A stretch of DNA of 64,000 nt from Terribacillus saccharophilus (GTDB lineage Bacteria > Bacillota > Bacilli > Bacillales > Amphibacillaceae), in NCBI RefSeq assembly GCF_002272745.1, contig NZ_NPBD01000007.1, positions 620,001-684,000 on the forward strand, given 5' to 3'. The translations under genes were made by a program, and so were the position numbers. Below are positions 8,650-16,478 of this stretch, one piece after another. The notes below the pieces were generated by a model. That model was not told where the DNA came from. It saw only the letters and a list, made by a program, of their open reading frames with translations, and ran no database searches. Within the stretch, counting starts at the first letter, position 1. Each line of letters begins with the position of its first letter.

Positions 8650-9576
8650 ATGGCTGTATTATCATTGATTTTCTTGGAAGTTATTGCGCCTTTATTGATT
8701 CTTCTTGCTGTCGGCGTCATCCTGCAGCGAAAATTTTCATTACAGCTGGGGACCTTGTCCAAGCTGCTGACGTATTGCTTCCTGCCTGTGAACGGTTTTA
8801 TTAATATGTATCAAAGCAGTATGCCGCTTTCTGTGTTTGGTCAGATCATCTTATTCCTGCTGCTATTTACGGCATTTTCCATCAGCTTTACGGAAATTAC
8901 GAGCAGACTGTTCAAGCTCGATCGAGGAGTGGCTGCTACCTATAAGAACAGCGTGGTGCTTATGAACTCAGGGAATTATGGAATTCCTGTCAGTCAGCTC
9001 GTTTTTCAGTCAAATCCGCTCGGGGTATCCATTCAGCTGATTGTCATGGTGTATCAGAATCTACTCACCTTTACATACGGGCTTTACAATATGGTGAGTG
9101 TAAAAAGCCAAGGGAATGCTATTTTGAAGGAACTTCTAAGGCTGCCAATGATTTATGCTATTATCCTCGGTGTGTTATGCGCATCGTTCCATGTGGACAT
9201 TCCGACATTTCTATGGAATCCTATCACTTCCATAGCCGATGCCTTCCTTGCTGTGGCCTTGTTAACGCTTGGAGCTCAAGTAGCGCAGATCCAGTTGAAG
9301 CGTCCGCATGTTGTGCTTTATTTGAGTACGATAGCACGCCTTCTGATCGGTCCGGCTGCAGCCTTAGGTATCATTTTCCTGCTTGGTTTGGACGGAACTG
9401 TCGCACAGTCACTGTTTATTGCCAGCTCATTTCCGACTTCCAGGAACAGTTCAATATTCGCCTTGGAGTATAATAACAATCCAGATTTAGCAGCACAGAC
9501 TGTTCTAGTAACGACAATTTTGAGCAGTATTACTGTCACCATCGTAGTGTATATGGCCGGTATTCTTTTTGGGTAA
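8650..9576 (+). CDS. AEC (auxin efflux carrier) family transporter
   Basis: A 308-residue integral membrane protein of the AEC family, in the length range of bacterial MaeP, MleP and YwkB-like carriers. It is hydrophobic throughout, with about ten predicted helices. It carries the family-typical N-terminal segment (APLLILLAVGVILQ), a mid-protein MNSGNYGIP motif with conserved Asn and Gly, and a C-terminal ASSFPTSRNSSIFALEYN segment. The ATG is preceded by a near-perfect AAAGGAGG site. The transported substrate, perhaps a carboxylate such as malate, cannot be read from the sequence. It is transcribed alone, with a terminator before it and a regulatory gap after it. Confidence 0.9.
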   Translation: MAVLSLIFLEVIAPLLILLAVGVILQRKFSLQLGTLSKLLTYCFLPVNGFINMYQSSMPLSVFGQIILFLLLFTAFSISFTEITSRLFKLDRGVAATYKNSVVLMNSGNYGIPVSQLVFQSNPLGVSIQLIVMVYQNLLTFTYGLYNMVSVKSQGNAILKELLRLPMIYAIILGVLCASFHVDIPTFLWNPITSIADAFLAVALLTLGAQVAQIQLKRPHVVLYLSTIARLLIGPAAALGIIFLLGLDGTVAQSLFIASSFPTSRNSSIFALEYNNNPDLAAQTVLVTTILSSITVTIVVYMAGILFG

Positions 9577-9688
9577 GGTATATTTTCTGATAGAGAAAGG
9601 TAAAAGTTTTGGGTAACAAAATGCAATAGGTTTATTAGAAATGAAAACTATGGATGGTGGAATAGTATAACCTATAACGGTTAATTGT

Positions 9689-9712
9689 GTTATACGGTAA
9701 TGAGCGTATAAC
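9689..9712. promoter_or_regulatory. Inverted repeat in CitMHS upstream region
   Basis: GTTATAC, ten bases, GTATAAC: a perfect 7-bp inverted repeat. A TATAACG copy at 9673-9679 repeats in the right arm (9707-9713). The rest of the 354-bp gap (9577-9930) holds the promoter and cre listed separately and no gene. It may be an operator for an unidentified regulator. Confidence 0.4.
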
Positions 9713-9828
9713 GTGTTTATAATGATATAAACATAGGTTATTCTACCTGATTTTAACTAGGAAAAGCTGTCATAGAGCCCATTCTGATTCTATGGGTAGT
9801 TTTCTTACTTAAAAAAGTAACAAAACTG

Positions 9829-9857
9829 TTGAAATTATATTTGGAAGCGCATACAAT
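9829..9857 (+). promoter_or_regulatory. Sigma-A-type promoter of CitMHS gene overlapped by cre site
   Basis: TTGAAA (9829-9834), a 17-base spacer and TACAAT (9852-9857). The bases 9841-9856, TTGGAAGCGCATACAA, match the catabolite-responsive element consensus WTGNAANCGNWNNCWW at every position and overlap the -10 region. By analogy with Bacillus citM, CcpA should repress this promoter in the presence of preferred sugars. Confidence 0.75.
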
Positions 9858-9930
9858 AGTTGTAATATATTATTCAACGCTGCTTAGGATTTGGGGGAAT
9901 TGTTTCAGGAGACGATGAGGGGGATTTAGG

Positions 9931-11226
9931 ATGTTAGCAATAATGGGTTTCTTGATGGTCTTTCTATTCATGTATTTGATTATGACGAAAAAGCTATCTG
10001 CGCTCATTGCGCTGATGATCATCCCGGCTATATTTGCAGTTCTGACCGGGCATGCTCGTGACTTAGGGGAAATGTCACTGCAAGGTATCACAGATTTAGC
10101 ACCAACTGGAATTATGCTATTATTCGCGATTCTTTATTTTGGAATCATGATTGATGCTGGTTTATTCGATCCTGTCGTCGGCAGTATTTTGAAAGCGGTT
10201 AAAGGAGATCCGACGAAGATTGTTATCGGTACGGCTGCTCTTGCACTAGTCGTGTCCTTGGATGGAGATGGAACGACAAGTTATATGATCACTGTTTCTG
10301 CGTTCTTCCCGCTGTATCAGCGATTAAAAATGAATCCGCTCATATTACCGGCAATCGCCGTTATGTGTGTAAGTTTGACGAACATGGTGCCGTGGGGTGG
10401 ACCGACAGCGCGTGCTGCTGCTGCCCTTAATGTTGACGTGGGCGATGTATTCGTTCCATTAATTCCGACTATGATTGGCGGAGCAATCTGGATTTTCTTC
10501 ACTGCCTACATTATGGGACGCCGCGAAAAGAAACGTCTTGGTGTTGTTACATTCGATGATGCAGAACGGCGAATCTTGCAGCAGCAGGCTGCTACAGTTG
10601 ATGCATCACTAAAACGTCCTAACTTATTATGGGTCAACTTCGCATTAACGGCTCTATTGATGTTCGGTCTAATCGAGGGTGTCATGCCACTACCAGTATT
10701 GTTCATGCTTGCATTTGCAGTGGCGATCACGATCAACTACCCGAACTTGAAACTGCAAAAAGAGCGTATTGCTGATCATGCTGGAAACGTACTAGCTGTC
10801 GTATCGCTTGTATTTGCCGCCGGTATTTTCACCGGTATCCTTTCTGGTACTGAAATGGTAGATGCGATGGCATCAAGCCTTATATCCATCATTCCAGATT
10901 CATGGGGTCCTGCTTTCAGTATTATTGTTGCAATCACGAGTATTCCATTCACATTCTTTATGTCAAATGATGCTTATTACTTCGGTGTTGTACCAATTTT
11001 GGCAGAAGCAGCTGCCAACTACGGCTTCGCACCAGTGGAGATTGCTCGTGCATCCTTGCTCGGACAGCCTGTCCACCTACTGAGCCCGCTTGTTCCGGCT
11101 ACATACTTGCTGGTCGGAATGTCGAAAGTAGACTTCGGGGAATTCCAGCGATTTACTATTCTCTGGGCAACCGGAACAGCATTTGCTGTTATTGCGGTAG
11201 CGGTTGTTACCGGGATTATCTTCTAA
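9931..11226 (+). CDS. CitMHS family citrate/metal-citrate transporter
   Basis: A 431-residue membrane symporter. It matches Bacillus CitM and CitH: an MLAIMGFLMVFLFMYLIMTK-like start, the SLDGDGTTSYMITVSA motif, and NMVPWGGPTARAA, where conserved Pro, Gly and Thr residues line the transport path. It probably imports citrate complexed with divalent metal together with protons. About eleven hydrophobic segments are visible, with a charged cytoplasmic loop near residues 195-230. The start ATG follows GAGGGGG. It has its own cre-controlled promoter and its own terminator, so it is monocistronic. No CitST-like two-component system adjoins it, unlike in B. subtilis. The metal preference is not predictable. 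Confidence 0.92.
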   Translation: MLAIMGFLMVFLFMYLIMTKKLSALIALMIIPAIFAVLTGHARDLGEMSLQGITDLAPTGIMLLFAILYFGIMIDAGLFDPVVGSILKAVKGDPTKIVIGTAALALVVSLDGDGTTSYMITVSAFFPLYQRLKMNPLILPAIAVMCVSLTNMVPWGGPTARAAAALNVDVGDVFVPLIPTMIGGAIWIFFTAYIMGRREKKRLGVVTFDDAERRILQQQAATVDASLKRPNLLWVNFALTALLMFGLIEGVMPLPVLFMLAFAVAITINYPNLKLQKERIADHAGNVLAVVSLVFAAGIFTGILSGTEMVDAMASSLISIIPDSWGPAFSIIVAITSIPFTFFMSNDAYYFGVVPILAEAAANYGFAPVEIARASLLGQPVHLLSPLVPATYLLVGMSKVDFGEFQRFTILWATGTAFAVIAVAVVTGIIF

Positions 11227-11233
11227 GAACATA

Positions 11234-11262
11234 AAAATACCGTCCGCAATGGACGGTATTTT
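11234..11262 (+). terminator. Rho-independent terminator after CitMHS gene
   Basis: AAAATACCGTCC pairs with GGACGGTATTTT across GCAAT. The symmetry (A-rich before, T-rich after) allows use from both sides. Confidence 0.88.
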
Positions 11263-11315
11263 AGTGTGAAGATTTAGCTAGATAAGATGTAATTAAAAGC
11301 GTACTAAACAGTAAA

Positions 11316-11516
11316 CTATCTCGCTTTAAAATGCGCAACAGCACTATAAAAACGTCTGCCATTCTCATCTACGTGCATGTTATGTGCAACATGGTGCAGC
11401 TCAAGTAGAATTGCTTTGTTGTGCTGGATTTGTTCGTTGATTTTCTTTTCTAATGTGGACAAGTCATGTGCTTCGAAAAATTCGACCTTGTCTTTAAGCA
11501 TTTCTAAATCTAGCAT
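11316..11516 (-). CDS. DUF2536 family protein (YrzA-like)
   Basis: A 66-residue small cytoplasmic protein. The pattern KVEFFEA, LEKKINEQIQHNKAILLE, HxVxH(N/Q)MHV and GRRFYSAVAHFKA closely follows Bacillus YrzA, the DUF2536 family. Function is unknown. A GAAAGGAAC site lies upstream of the ATG. It probably forms a short transcription unit on the minus strand downstream of the GNAT gene, with about 40 bp between them. Confidence 0.8.
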   Translation of the reverse strand: MLDLEMLKDKVEFFEAHDLSTLEKKINEQIQHNKAILLELHHVAHNMHVDENGRRFYSAVAHFKAR

Positions 11517-11556
11517 TGCTTTTCGTTCCTTTCTATCACAGCTTTATCCCATTATA

Positions 11557-12438
11557 TTATGCATGGGACAATTCGGGAAACTGGAAATCCGCGGGCAGCA
11601 GCTCTGGTTTGTTTACAAAGAGCGTATCTCGTTCAGTGTGTATGTGAGTGAAGGGTTCCAAATCAGCAAAAGTCGGTGTGAAATGGAAGATGACTTCGGT
11701 TACACCTGGTTGAGCGACGTAATCTGCAATTTGCCTCCAGACTAGCCGTGTCTGGCTGATCACTTCATATAAATGCATTGTCTTGCCAATCTTTTTATAA
11801 AGCAAAAGAGCTGCAGGCTCTAATAGCTCAATAATCTCTATTTCCGGATCATACAATGTGTGGAAGCCAAGAATATGCTGGGCATCTGACACATCGAGAA
11901 TGTTAGACTGCGGATGGCGTTTGCCATAACGGTCAAGCAGTACAACCATGTCCTGCGGATTAACAGCAGGCTTCAGCTTTCGGTAATCCGGAACCGGGCG
12001 CGGTTCAGAAGATACCGGAATGGAAAACAGTTTTTCCTGTACAGCAGTGAAGCCAAGTTTTTCGTAGATACTTTCCACACCTGGCCGGGAAAACAGATAG
12101 ATGAGATCGGTGTCCATTTCGTACTGCTGAATGACACGCTGCAGCAGCTGCGTAGCCAGTCCTTGGTTCTGGTAGCTTGGGTCAGTCATGACGGTTCCGA
12201 TTTGAATTGCTTTTGTCTTTTGTTGGTTGATATGTACCGTGAGTGCGCTTACAGAAACGTTCGCGACAATTTGAGTATTATCAGCGAAAGCATGCGTGTG
12301 ATAACGTTCATTCCACAAGCCGCTTTTATATAATAATTCAAAATCAAAGCCAAAAGTTTTTCTGGCTAGTTTATTAAAACTTTTACGTAAATCGTGTTCA
12401 TGCGCAAATGCAGTTACTGCTTGCAGAGCAGCCATCAT
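11557..12438 (-). CDS. GNAT family N-acetyltransferase
   Basis: A two-part acetyltransferase of about 293 residues. The GNAT core shows the acetyl-CoA motif A (IGTVMTDPSYQNQGLATQLL) near residues 80-105. It is followed by FSRPGVESIYEKLGFTAV, the usual final strand. The C-terminal half is an additional domain of the kind seen in larger Bacillus GNAT proteins and lacks a recognisable motif. The start was placed at one of two tandem ATG codons (12438 or 12435) behind a GGGGGG ribosome binding site. Earlier ATGs at 12468 and 12450 lie upstream of or in that site. The substrate is unknown. It is divergent from the ROK fructokinase. Confidence 0.82.
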   Translation of the reverse strand: MMAALQAVTAFAHEHDLRKSFNKLARKTFGFDFELLYKSGLWNERYHTHAFADNTQIVANVSVSALTVHINQQKTKAIQIGTVMTDPSYQNQGLATQLLQRVIQQYEMDTDLIYLFSRPGVESIYEKLGFTAVQEKLFSIPVSSEPRPVPDYRKLKPAVNPQDMVVLLDRYGKRHPQSNILDVSDAQHILGFHTLYDPEIEIIELLEPAALLLYKKIGKTMHLYEVISQTRLVWRQIADYVAQPGVTEVIFHFTPTFADLEPFTHIHTERDTLFVNKPELLPADFQFPELSHA

Positions 12439-12604
12439 GCATCCCCCCATTTCTGACAGACTAATCAAGTTTTTAAGATTATTAGATACAATTCAATATT
12501 TCTATTTTATAACAATTTCCGCATTTGTACAGTCTAGGGTAACTATTGACGCAGAAGGAGAAAAATTCCATAGTAGAATAAGAGAGACAAATGAGGTGAT
12601 AGTG

Positions 12605-13456
12605 ATGCGATATGGAGCAATTGAAGCAGGCGGTACGAAATTCGTCTGTGCTGTCGGTGACGAACATGGAAATATAGAAGAAAGAGCATCTTTCCCGACA
12701 ACGAAACCGGAAGAAACGCTGCAGCTGGTGTTTGACTTCTTCCATGGTAAACAGATCGAAGCACTAGGAGTAGGTGCCTTTGGGCCTGTTGATGTAAAAG
12801 AAGACAGCCCGAATTACGGCACAATCGGCAACACACCAAAGCTGCAGTGGAAGGACTATCCGCTGCTGTCGGAACTTAAGAGTAGGCTAGGTGTGCCGGT
12901 CAAGCTGGATACCGATGTGAACGCAGCTGCTTTAGGGGAGTATATGCACGGAGCAGCAAAACATGCAGACAGCTGTCTGTATATTACGGTTGGAACAGGT
13001 ATTGGTGCTGGAGCAATTGTGAATGGAGAAACCTTACAAGGCTTCTCTCATCCGGAAATGGGTCATCTGCTAGTTCGTCGGAATGCTAATGATGCATTTC
13101 CAGGTAAATGCCCGTATCATAAGGACTGTTTGGAGGGGCTGGCCGCTGGTCCAGCTATTGAAGCCCGCTGGGGGGAGAAAGCACAGAAGCTGTACCATCA
13201 AGAAGCAGTATGGCAGATGGAAGCCTATTATTTGGCTCAGGCAATCATGAGCTACACATTGGTGCTAAGTCCAGACAAAATCGTCATGGGCGGCGGAGTC
13301 ATGAAAAAGCAAGGCCTTCATGAGATGATCCAGCAGGAGCTGGAAACATTTATGCAGCGTTATGTCCCGCTGCCGGAAAATTATCTGGTTCCGCCAGGTC
13401 TCGAAGATAATGCAGGTATTGTCGGAGCACTCATGCTTGCCAAAACAGCAAAATAA
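12605..13456 (+). CDS. ROK family fructokinase
   Basis: A 283-residue sugar kinase that phosphorylates fructose, or mannose in related GmuE-type enzymes, with ATP. The N-terminal phosphate loop reads AIEAGGTKF. The catalytic Asp lies in LDTDVNAAALGE. The zinc motif, a His in PEMGHLL followed by CPYHKDC, is typical of the fructokinase branch of ROK proteins. The ATG at 12605 follows GAGGTG; the longer frame to 12437 would overlap the divergent GNAT gene. A YciI-like gene follows 19 bp downstream, probably in the same transcript. The exact sugar is not certain. Confidence 0.9.
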   Translation: MRYGAIEAGGTKFVCAVGDEHGNIEERASFPTTKPEETLQLVFDFFHGKQIEALGVGAFGPVDVKEDSPNYGTIGNTPKLQWKDYPLLSELKSRLGVPVKLDTDVNAAALGEYMHGAAKHADSCLYITVGTGIGAGAIVNGETLQGFSHPEMGHLLVRRNANDAFPGKCPYHKDCLEGLAAGPAIEARWGEKAQKLYHQEAVWQMEAYYLAQAIMSYTLVLSPDKIVMGGGVMKKQGLHEMIQQELETFMQRYVPLPENYLVPPGLEDNAGIVGALMLAKTAK

Positions 13457-13475
13457 AATAGTAGGAGAGATTCTG

Positions 13476-13733
13476 ATGAAATACTTTGCAGCATTTCTTA
13501 AAATGGAGAAGCCTGAATTAAATCAACAATACCGCCAAGCACATTTGGATTTTCTAGCTGACTTGGACGAAAAGGGATTCATTTTCGCCAGAGGAGCATT
13601 CGCTGATGGAACAGGCGGTCTGGTCATCTATCAGACAGAAGACGAGTCGGAGGCAAGAGCACTTGCTGAGCAAGATCCTTACTTGGTTAATGGTGTGCGC
13701 AGTCTAGACCTGCATGAATGGAATAAGATGTGA
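13476..13733 (+). CDS. YciI family protein
   Basis: An 85-residue ferredoxin-fold protein of the YCII superfamily. Typical features are YFAAFLKM at the start, the conserved His in the (R)xxHLDFL helix, GGLVIY, and the DPYLVNGV(R)S segment with the family Asp that may act in catalysis. The ATG follows TAGGAGAG; the longer frame begins inside the fructokinase gene. It is probably co-transcribed with the kinase. The biochemical role is unknown; some relatives are dehydrochlorinase-like. Confidence 0.85.
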   Translation: MKYFAAFLKMEKPELNQQYRQAHLDFLADLDEKGFIFARGAFADGTGGLVIYQTEDESEARALAEQDPYLVNGVRSLDLHEWNKM

Positions 13734-13745
13734 ACTTAACAATTT

Positions 13746-13769
13746 TTGTAAGCGGAAGCGTGCTATAAT
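13746..13769 (+). promoter_or_regulatory. Extended -10 promoter and cre-like site before galE
   Basis: TGCTATAAT (13761-13769) is an extended -10 element. TTGTAAGCGGAAGCG just upstream (13746-13760) fits the cre consensus except at its last base. CcpA control of galE is possible but weakly supported. Confidence 0.45.
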
Positions 13770-13804
13770 TTGATTGATAATATAAGAGAATCGAGGGACA
13801 ATCT

Positions 13805-14794
13805 ATGAAAGTACTAGTTACTGGCGGTGCCGGCTATATTGGATCTCATGCGGTATCCATGCTTTTGGAAAAAGGGCACGAGGCAGTCATCATTGATAAT
13901 GTGATTACCGGCCATTTGGCAGCAGTAAACAAGGATGCGGTCTTTTATGAAGGAGATCTTCGTGATGCAGCATTCCTTGATGATGTATTCACGAAGGAAA
14001 AAGTTGATGCAGTTGTCCACTTTGCAGCAAGTTCCCTTGTTGGGGAATCGGTTGAGGATCCGTTGAAGTACTTTGGCAACAATGTGTATGGAATGCAAGT
14101 GCTGCTTGAGACAATGCGTAAACATGAAGTAAAGAAGATCGTCTTCTCTTCTACAGCAGCAACATATGGCGACACAAATGTTGTGCCGCTTACGGAGGAT
14201 CTGGATACGAATCCGGAAAGTCCATATGGCGAGTCCAAGCTGATGATGGAAAAAATGATGAAATGGTGTGACGGAGCGTACGGTATTAAATTCGTCTCAT
14301 TACGTTACTTTAATGTTGGCGGTGCCCATCCGGAAGGGCAGATTGGTGAAGATCACCGCCCGGAAAGTCATCTGATTCCAATCATCCTGCAGACAGCACT
14401 CGGACAGCGTGAACATATCAGCATCTTCGGTGACGACTATCCGACAGAAGATGGAACATGTATCCGCGACTATATCCATGTTGTCGACTTGATTGATGCC
14501 CATCTGCTGGCTTTAGAATACTTGGATAAAGGCGGTCAGAGTGATGTCTTCAACCTCGGCTCAAGTCAAGGCTTCTCTGTTAAAGAGATGATCGACGTCG
14601 CCCGTTCCGTTACTGGCAAAGAAATCCCGGCTAAAGTCGGCCCGCGCCGCGCTGGTGACCCAGCTGTCTTAATCGCAAGCTCTGCGAAGGCGAAGGAAGT
14701 ACTCGGCTGGAACCCAACACGTACAGACATGACAGACATTATCGGTGATGCGTGGAGATGGCATCAGAATCGTCCCAATGGTTATGATGCATAA
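13805..14794 (+). CDS. galE: UDP-glucose 4-epimerase
   Basis: A 329-residue short-chain dehydrogenase-fold enzyme that interconverts UDP-glucose and UDP-galactose using tightly bound NAD. It has the Rossmann motif [10 protein letters not shown] at the N-terminus, catalytic Ser/Thr in SSTAATYG, the YxxxK pair in SPYGESKLM, and the substrate loop [20 protein letters not shown] site precedes the ATG by 8 bases. It stands alone between its promoter and a strong terminator. It feeds UDP-galactose into the surface polysaccharides encoded further along the window, with galU and ugd supplying the related UDP-sugars. Confidence 0.95.
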   Translation: MKVLVTGGAGYIGSHAVSMLLEKGHEAVIIDNVITGHLAAVNKDAVFYEGDLRDAAFLDDVFTKEKVDAVVHFAASSLVGESVEDPLKYFGNNVYGMQVLLETMRKHEVKKIVFSSTAATYGDTNVVPLTEDLDTNPESPYGESKLMMEKMMKWCDGAYGIKFVSLRYFNVGGAHPEGQIGEDHRPESHLIPIILQTALGQREHISIFGDDYPTEDGTCIRDYIHVVDLIDAHLLALEYLDKGGQSDVFNLGSSQGFSVKEMIDVARSVTGKEIPAKVGPRRAGDPAVLIASSAKAKEVLGWNPTRTDMTDIIGDAWRWHQNRPNGYDA

Positions 14795-14800
14795 TTCCTT

Positions 14801-14826
14801 CCCCTCCTAATTAGGAGGGGTTTTTT
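14801..14826 (+). terminator. Rho-independent terminator of galE, overlapping convergent CDS end
   Basis: A perfect 20-base palindrome, CCCCTCCTAATTAGGAGGGG, followed by TTTTTT. The last codons (TPPN and stop) of the minus-strand acetyltransferase lie inside it. Confidence 0.9.
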
Positions 14827-15322
14827 CTTTGAGGTAAACAAGTACAGGTTTGTTATGGCGCTCAATTCTTTTCCAAACATGCATCCCTAGCTTCTCCGCA
14901 ACTCTACAGGATGCGATATTATCTGGATAAATTAAAGCGATGATTCTATTTTTGTTCAATTGCTCAAGTGCAATGTCTCGGAATGCGGCAGCAGCTTCGC
15001 TGGCAAAGCCCTTTCCCCAAAAGGCAGGCGCAATCCAATATCCCACCTCAAGCTCCGTTACACCGTCTACCTCTTGTGGAACCAACCCTGCATGACCAAT
15101 AGATTCGCCGCTTACTTTCTCAACCAAAACCTGCAGCCCAAATTGCTGATCTTCCTTCATATGAGACAAATTCCAATTGAAAAACAAACGGGCTCCTTCC
15201 TTGGTTCTCGGTCTTCCGTTTCCGATAAAGCGGACCACTTGCGGGTCGCTGACTAAGCTCTCCAAAAAATGCATATCCTCAGTTGTATAAGGCCGTATTA
15301 GCAGACGATCTGTTTCGATCAA
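14807..15322 (-). CDS. GNAT family acetyltransferase, RimJ/RimL type
   Basis: A 171-residue acetyltransferase of the RimJ/RimL branch, which modifies protein N-termini or small amines. The start ETDRLLIRPYTTEDM is diagnostic. The acetyl-CoA motif region is ELEVGYWIAPAFWGKGFASE, and AEKLGM is the usual end motif. The start is TTG at 15322 because AAAAGGAGGG lies at the right distance; the ATG at 15379 lacks such a site. Its stop codon sits inside the galE terminator palindrome. The true substrate is unknown. It is divergent from the SMP-30 gene. Confidence 0.88.
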   Translation of the reverse strand: MIETDRLLIRPYTTEDMHFLESLVSDPQVVRFIGNGRPRTKEGARLFFNWNLSHMKEDQQFGLQVLVEKVSGESIGHAGLVPQEVDGVTELEVGYWIAPAFWGKGFASEAAAAFRDIALEQLNKNRIIALIYPDNIASCRVAEKLGMHVWKRIERHNKPVLVYLKEKTPPN

Positions 15323-15432
15323 TCGTATTCCCTCCTTTTCATGCTTAGATGATAGTAATTCAGGTAATAAGTAATCCATATAGTGGTATTATTACTATAG
15401 CAGGTAATACATACATAAAGGGAGTGGAGAAA

Positions 15433-16302
15433 ATGGCAGAAGCGAAATTATTAATTGATGCAAAGCAGAGCTTAGCCGAAGGTCCTTTTTGGCGAGAAGA
15501 AACGGAAGAGTTATATTGGGTGGATATAAATGGTCAGGCAATTCATGTTTACGATACGAAAACGGAAGAACATCGGGAGATGCCCGTGGATCAGAAAGTC
15601 GGCGCGGTCATTTTGAAAAAGGATGGCGGCCTTATTATGGCAATGGAGGAAGGCATTTATGAAACGGATAGCGATCTGAAAGCGAAGGTTCTGCTGCACA
15701 GCCCCGAATCCGATAGACCTTCCAACCGCTTTAATGACGGCAAAGCAGATCCTTACGGCAGGCTGTGGGCGGGAACCATGCCTAAAAAAGGCGACGGCTA
15801 TAAAGGAGCTTTCTATCGGATGGAAGTAGATCAGTCACTAACACGTATCATCGACGGCATCGGTAATTCCAATGGACTAGCCTGGAGCCCGGATCATAAG
15901 TATTTCTACTACATCGACACGCCGACTGGTGAGGTGCAGTGCTTTGATTACGATGGAGAAAAAGGTGAGATCAGCAATCCGCGCACTGTTGTTTCGTTCA
16001 AGGACGGTAAACCGGATGGTATGACGATTGATGAAGAAGGCAATCTGTGGATCGCTCATTACGGCGGATCCAAGGTGTCCCGCTGGAATCCTGAAACAGG
16101 TGAGCGGCTCGAGAACGTTCATTTGCCGGTCAGCCAAGTAACCAGCTGTACGTTCGGTGGTCCGGAGCGGAAGACATTGTTTATCACGACAGCGAGACAA
16201 GGACTGACAGAAGAGGATCTGAAAAAGGAACCACTTGCTGGTGGTATCTTTGTATACGAAACTGATGTTGTTGGAGCACCAAGCTATAGATACGGCAAAT
16301 AA
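15433..16302 (+). CDS. SMP-30/gluconolactonase/LRE family hydrolase
   Basis: A 289-residue six-bladed beta-propeller lactonase. Metal-binding residues of the family are present: Glu16 (AEGPFW), Asn147 (GNSNGLAWS) and Asp195 (GKPDGMTID), with substrate-side Asn101 in NRFNDGK. LWAGTM and GNLWIAHYGG are family repeats. Members hydrolyse sugar lactones such as gluconolactone or similar cyclic esters. The ATG at 15433 follows GGAGTGGAG; longer frames run into the divergent acetyltransferase promoter. It is monocistronic, ending at a strong terminator. The natural substrate is unknown. Confidence 0.92.
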   Translation: MAEAKLLIDAKQSLAEGPFWREETEELYWVDINGQAIHVYDTKTEEHREMPVDQKVGAVILKKDGGLIMAMEEGIYETDSDLKAKVLLHSPESDRPSNRFNDGKADPYGRLWAGTMPKKGDGYKGAFYRMEVDQSLTRIIDGIGNSNGLAWSPDHKYFYYIDTPTGEVQCFDYDGEKGEISNPRTVVSFKDGKPDGMTIDEEGNLWIAHYGGSKVSRWNPETGERLENVHLPVSQVTSCTFGGPERKTLFITTARQGLTEEDLKKEPLAGGIFVYETDVVGAPSYRYGK

Positions 16303-16303
16303 G

Positions 16304-16335
16304 AAAAGCCCGGCTTAGGCCGGGCTTTTCGCTTT
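16304..16335 (+). terminator. Rho-independent terminator
   Basis: AAAAGCCCGG pairs with CCGGGCTTTT around CTTAGG, followed by further T residues. It also lies just past the stop of the minus-strand phr gene and may serve both strands. Confidence 0.88.
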
Positions 16336-16342
16336 TTAAGTA

Positions 16343-16474
16343 TTAGAAGTCTGTGTAACGAATGGAGTCAGGTATATGCCCTTTTTCAATTGCAGAGTCA
16401 GTGAAAGAGTAACCAGCAACGCTACTTAGGATTGTAACTAGCGCTAGGATTCCTAGAATCTTTTTCTTGGCCAT
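16343..16474 (-). CDS. Putative Phr pre-peptide (Rap inhibitor signal)
   Basis: A 43-residue ORF placed exactly as phr genes are, starting 4 bp after the rap stop codon. It has a perfect AAGGAGGTGA ribosome binding site formed by the last codons of rap. It carries a Sec-type signal (MAKKKILGILALVTILSS), a small-residue cut region near VAG, and a polar tail of about 20 residues ending SIRYTDF. Phr precursors are exported, trimmed to a five- or six-residue peptide (often from the C-terminus), and re-imported by Opp to block the cognate Rap. RYTDF is the simplest candidate mature pentapeptide, but that is inference. Confidence 0.75.
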   Translation of the reverse strand: MAKKKILGILALVTILSSVAGYSFTDSAIEKGHIPDSIRYTDF

Positions 16475-16478
16475 TTTG

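Noticed and set aside
9762-9805. CATAGA...TCTATG hairpin with T-rich tail before the CitMHS gene
   Set aside because: The stem is short with an 11-base loop; it could be a weak terminator of the AEC gene but cannot be supported.
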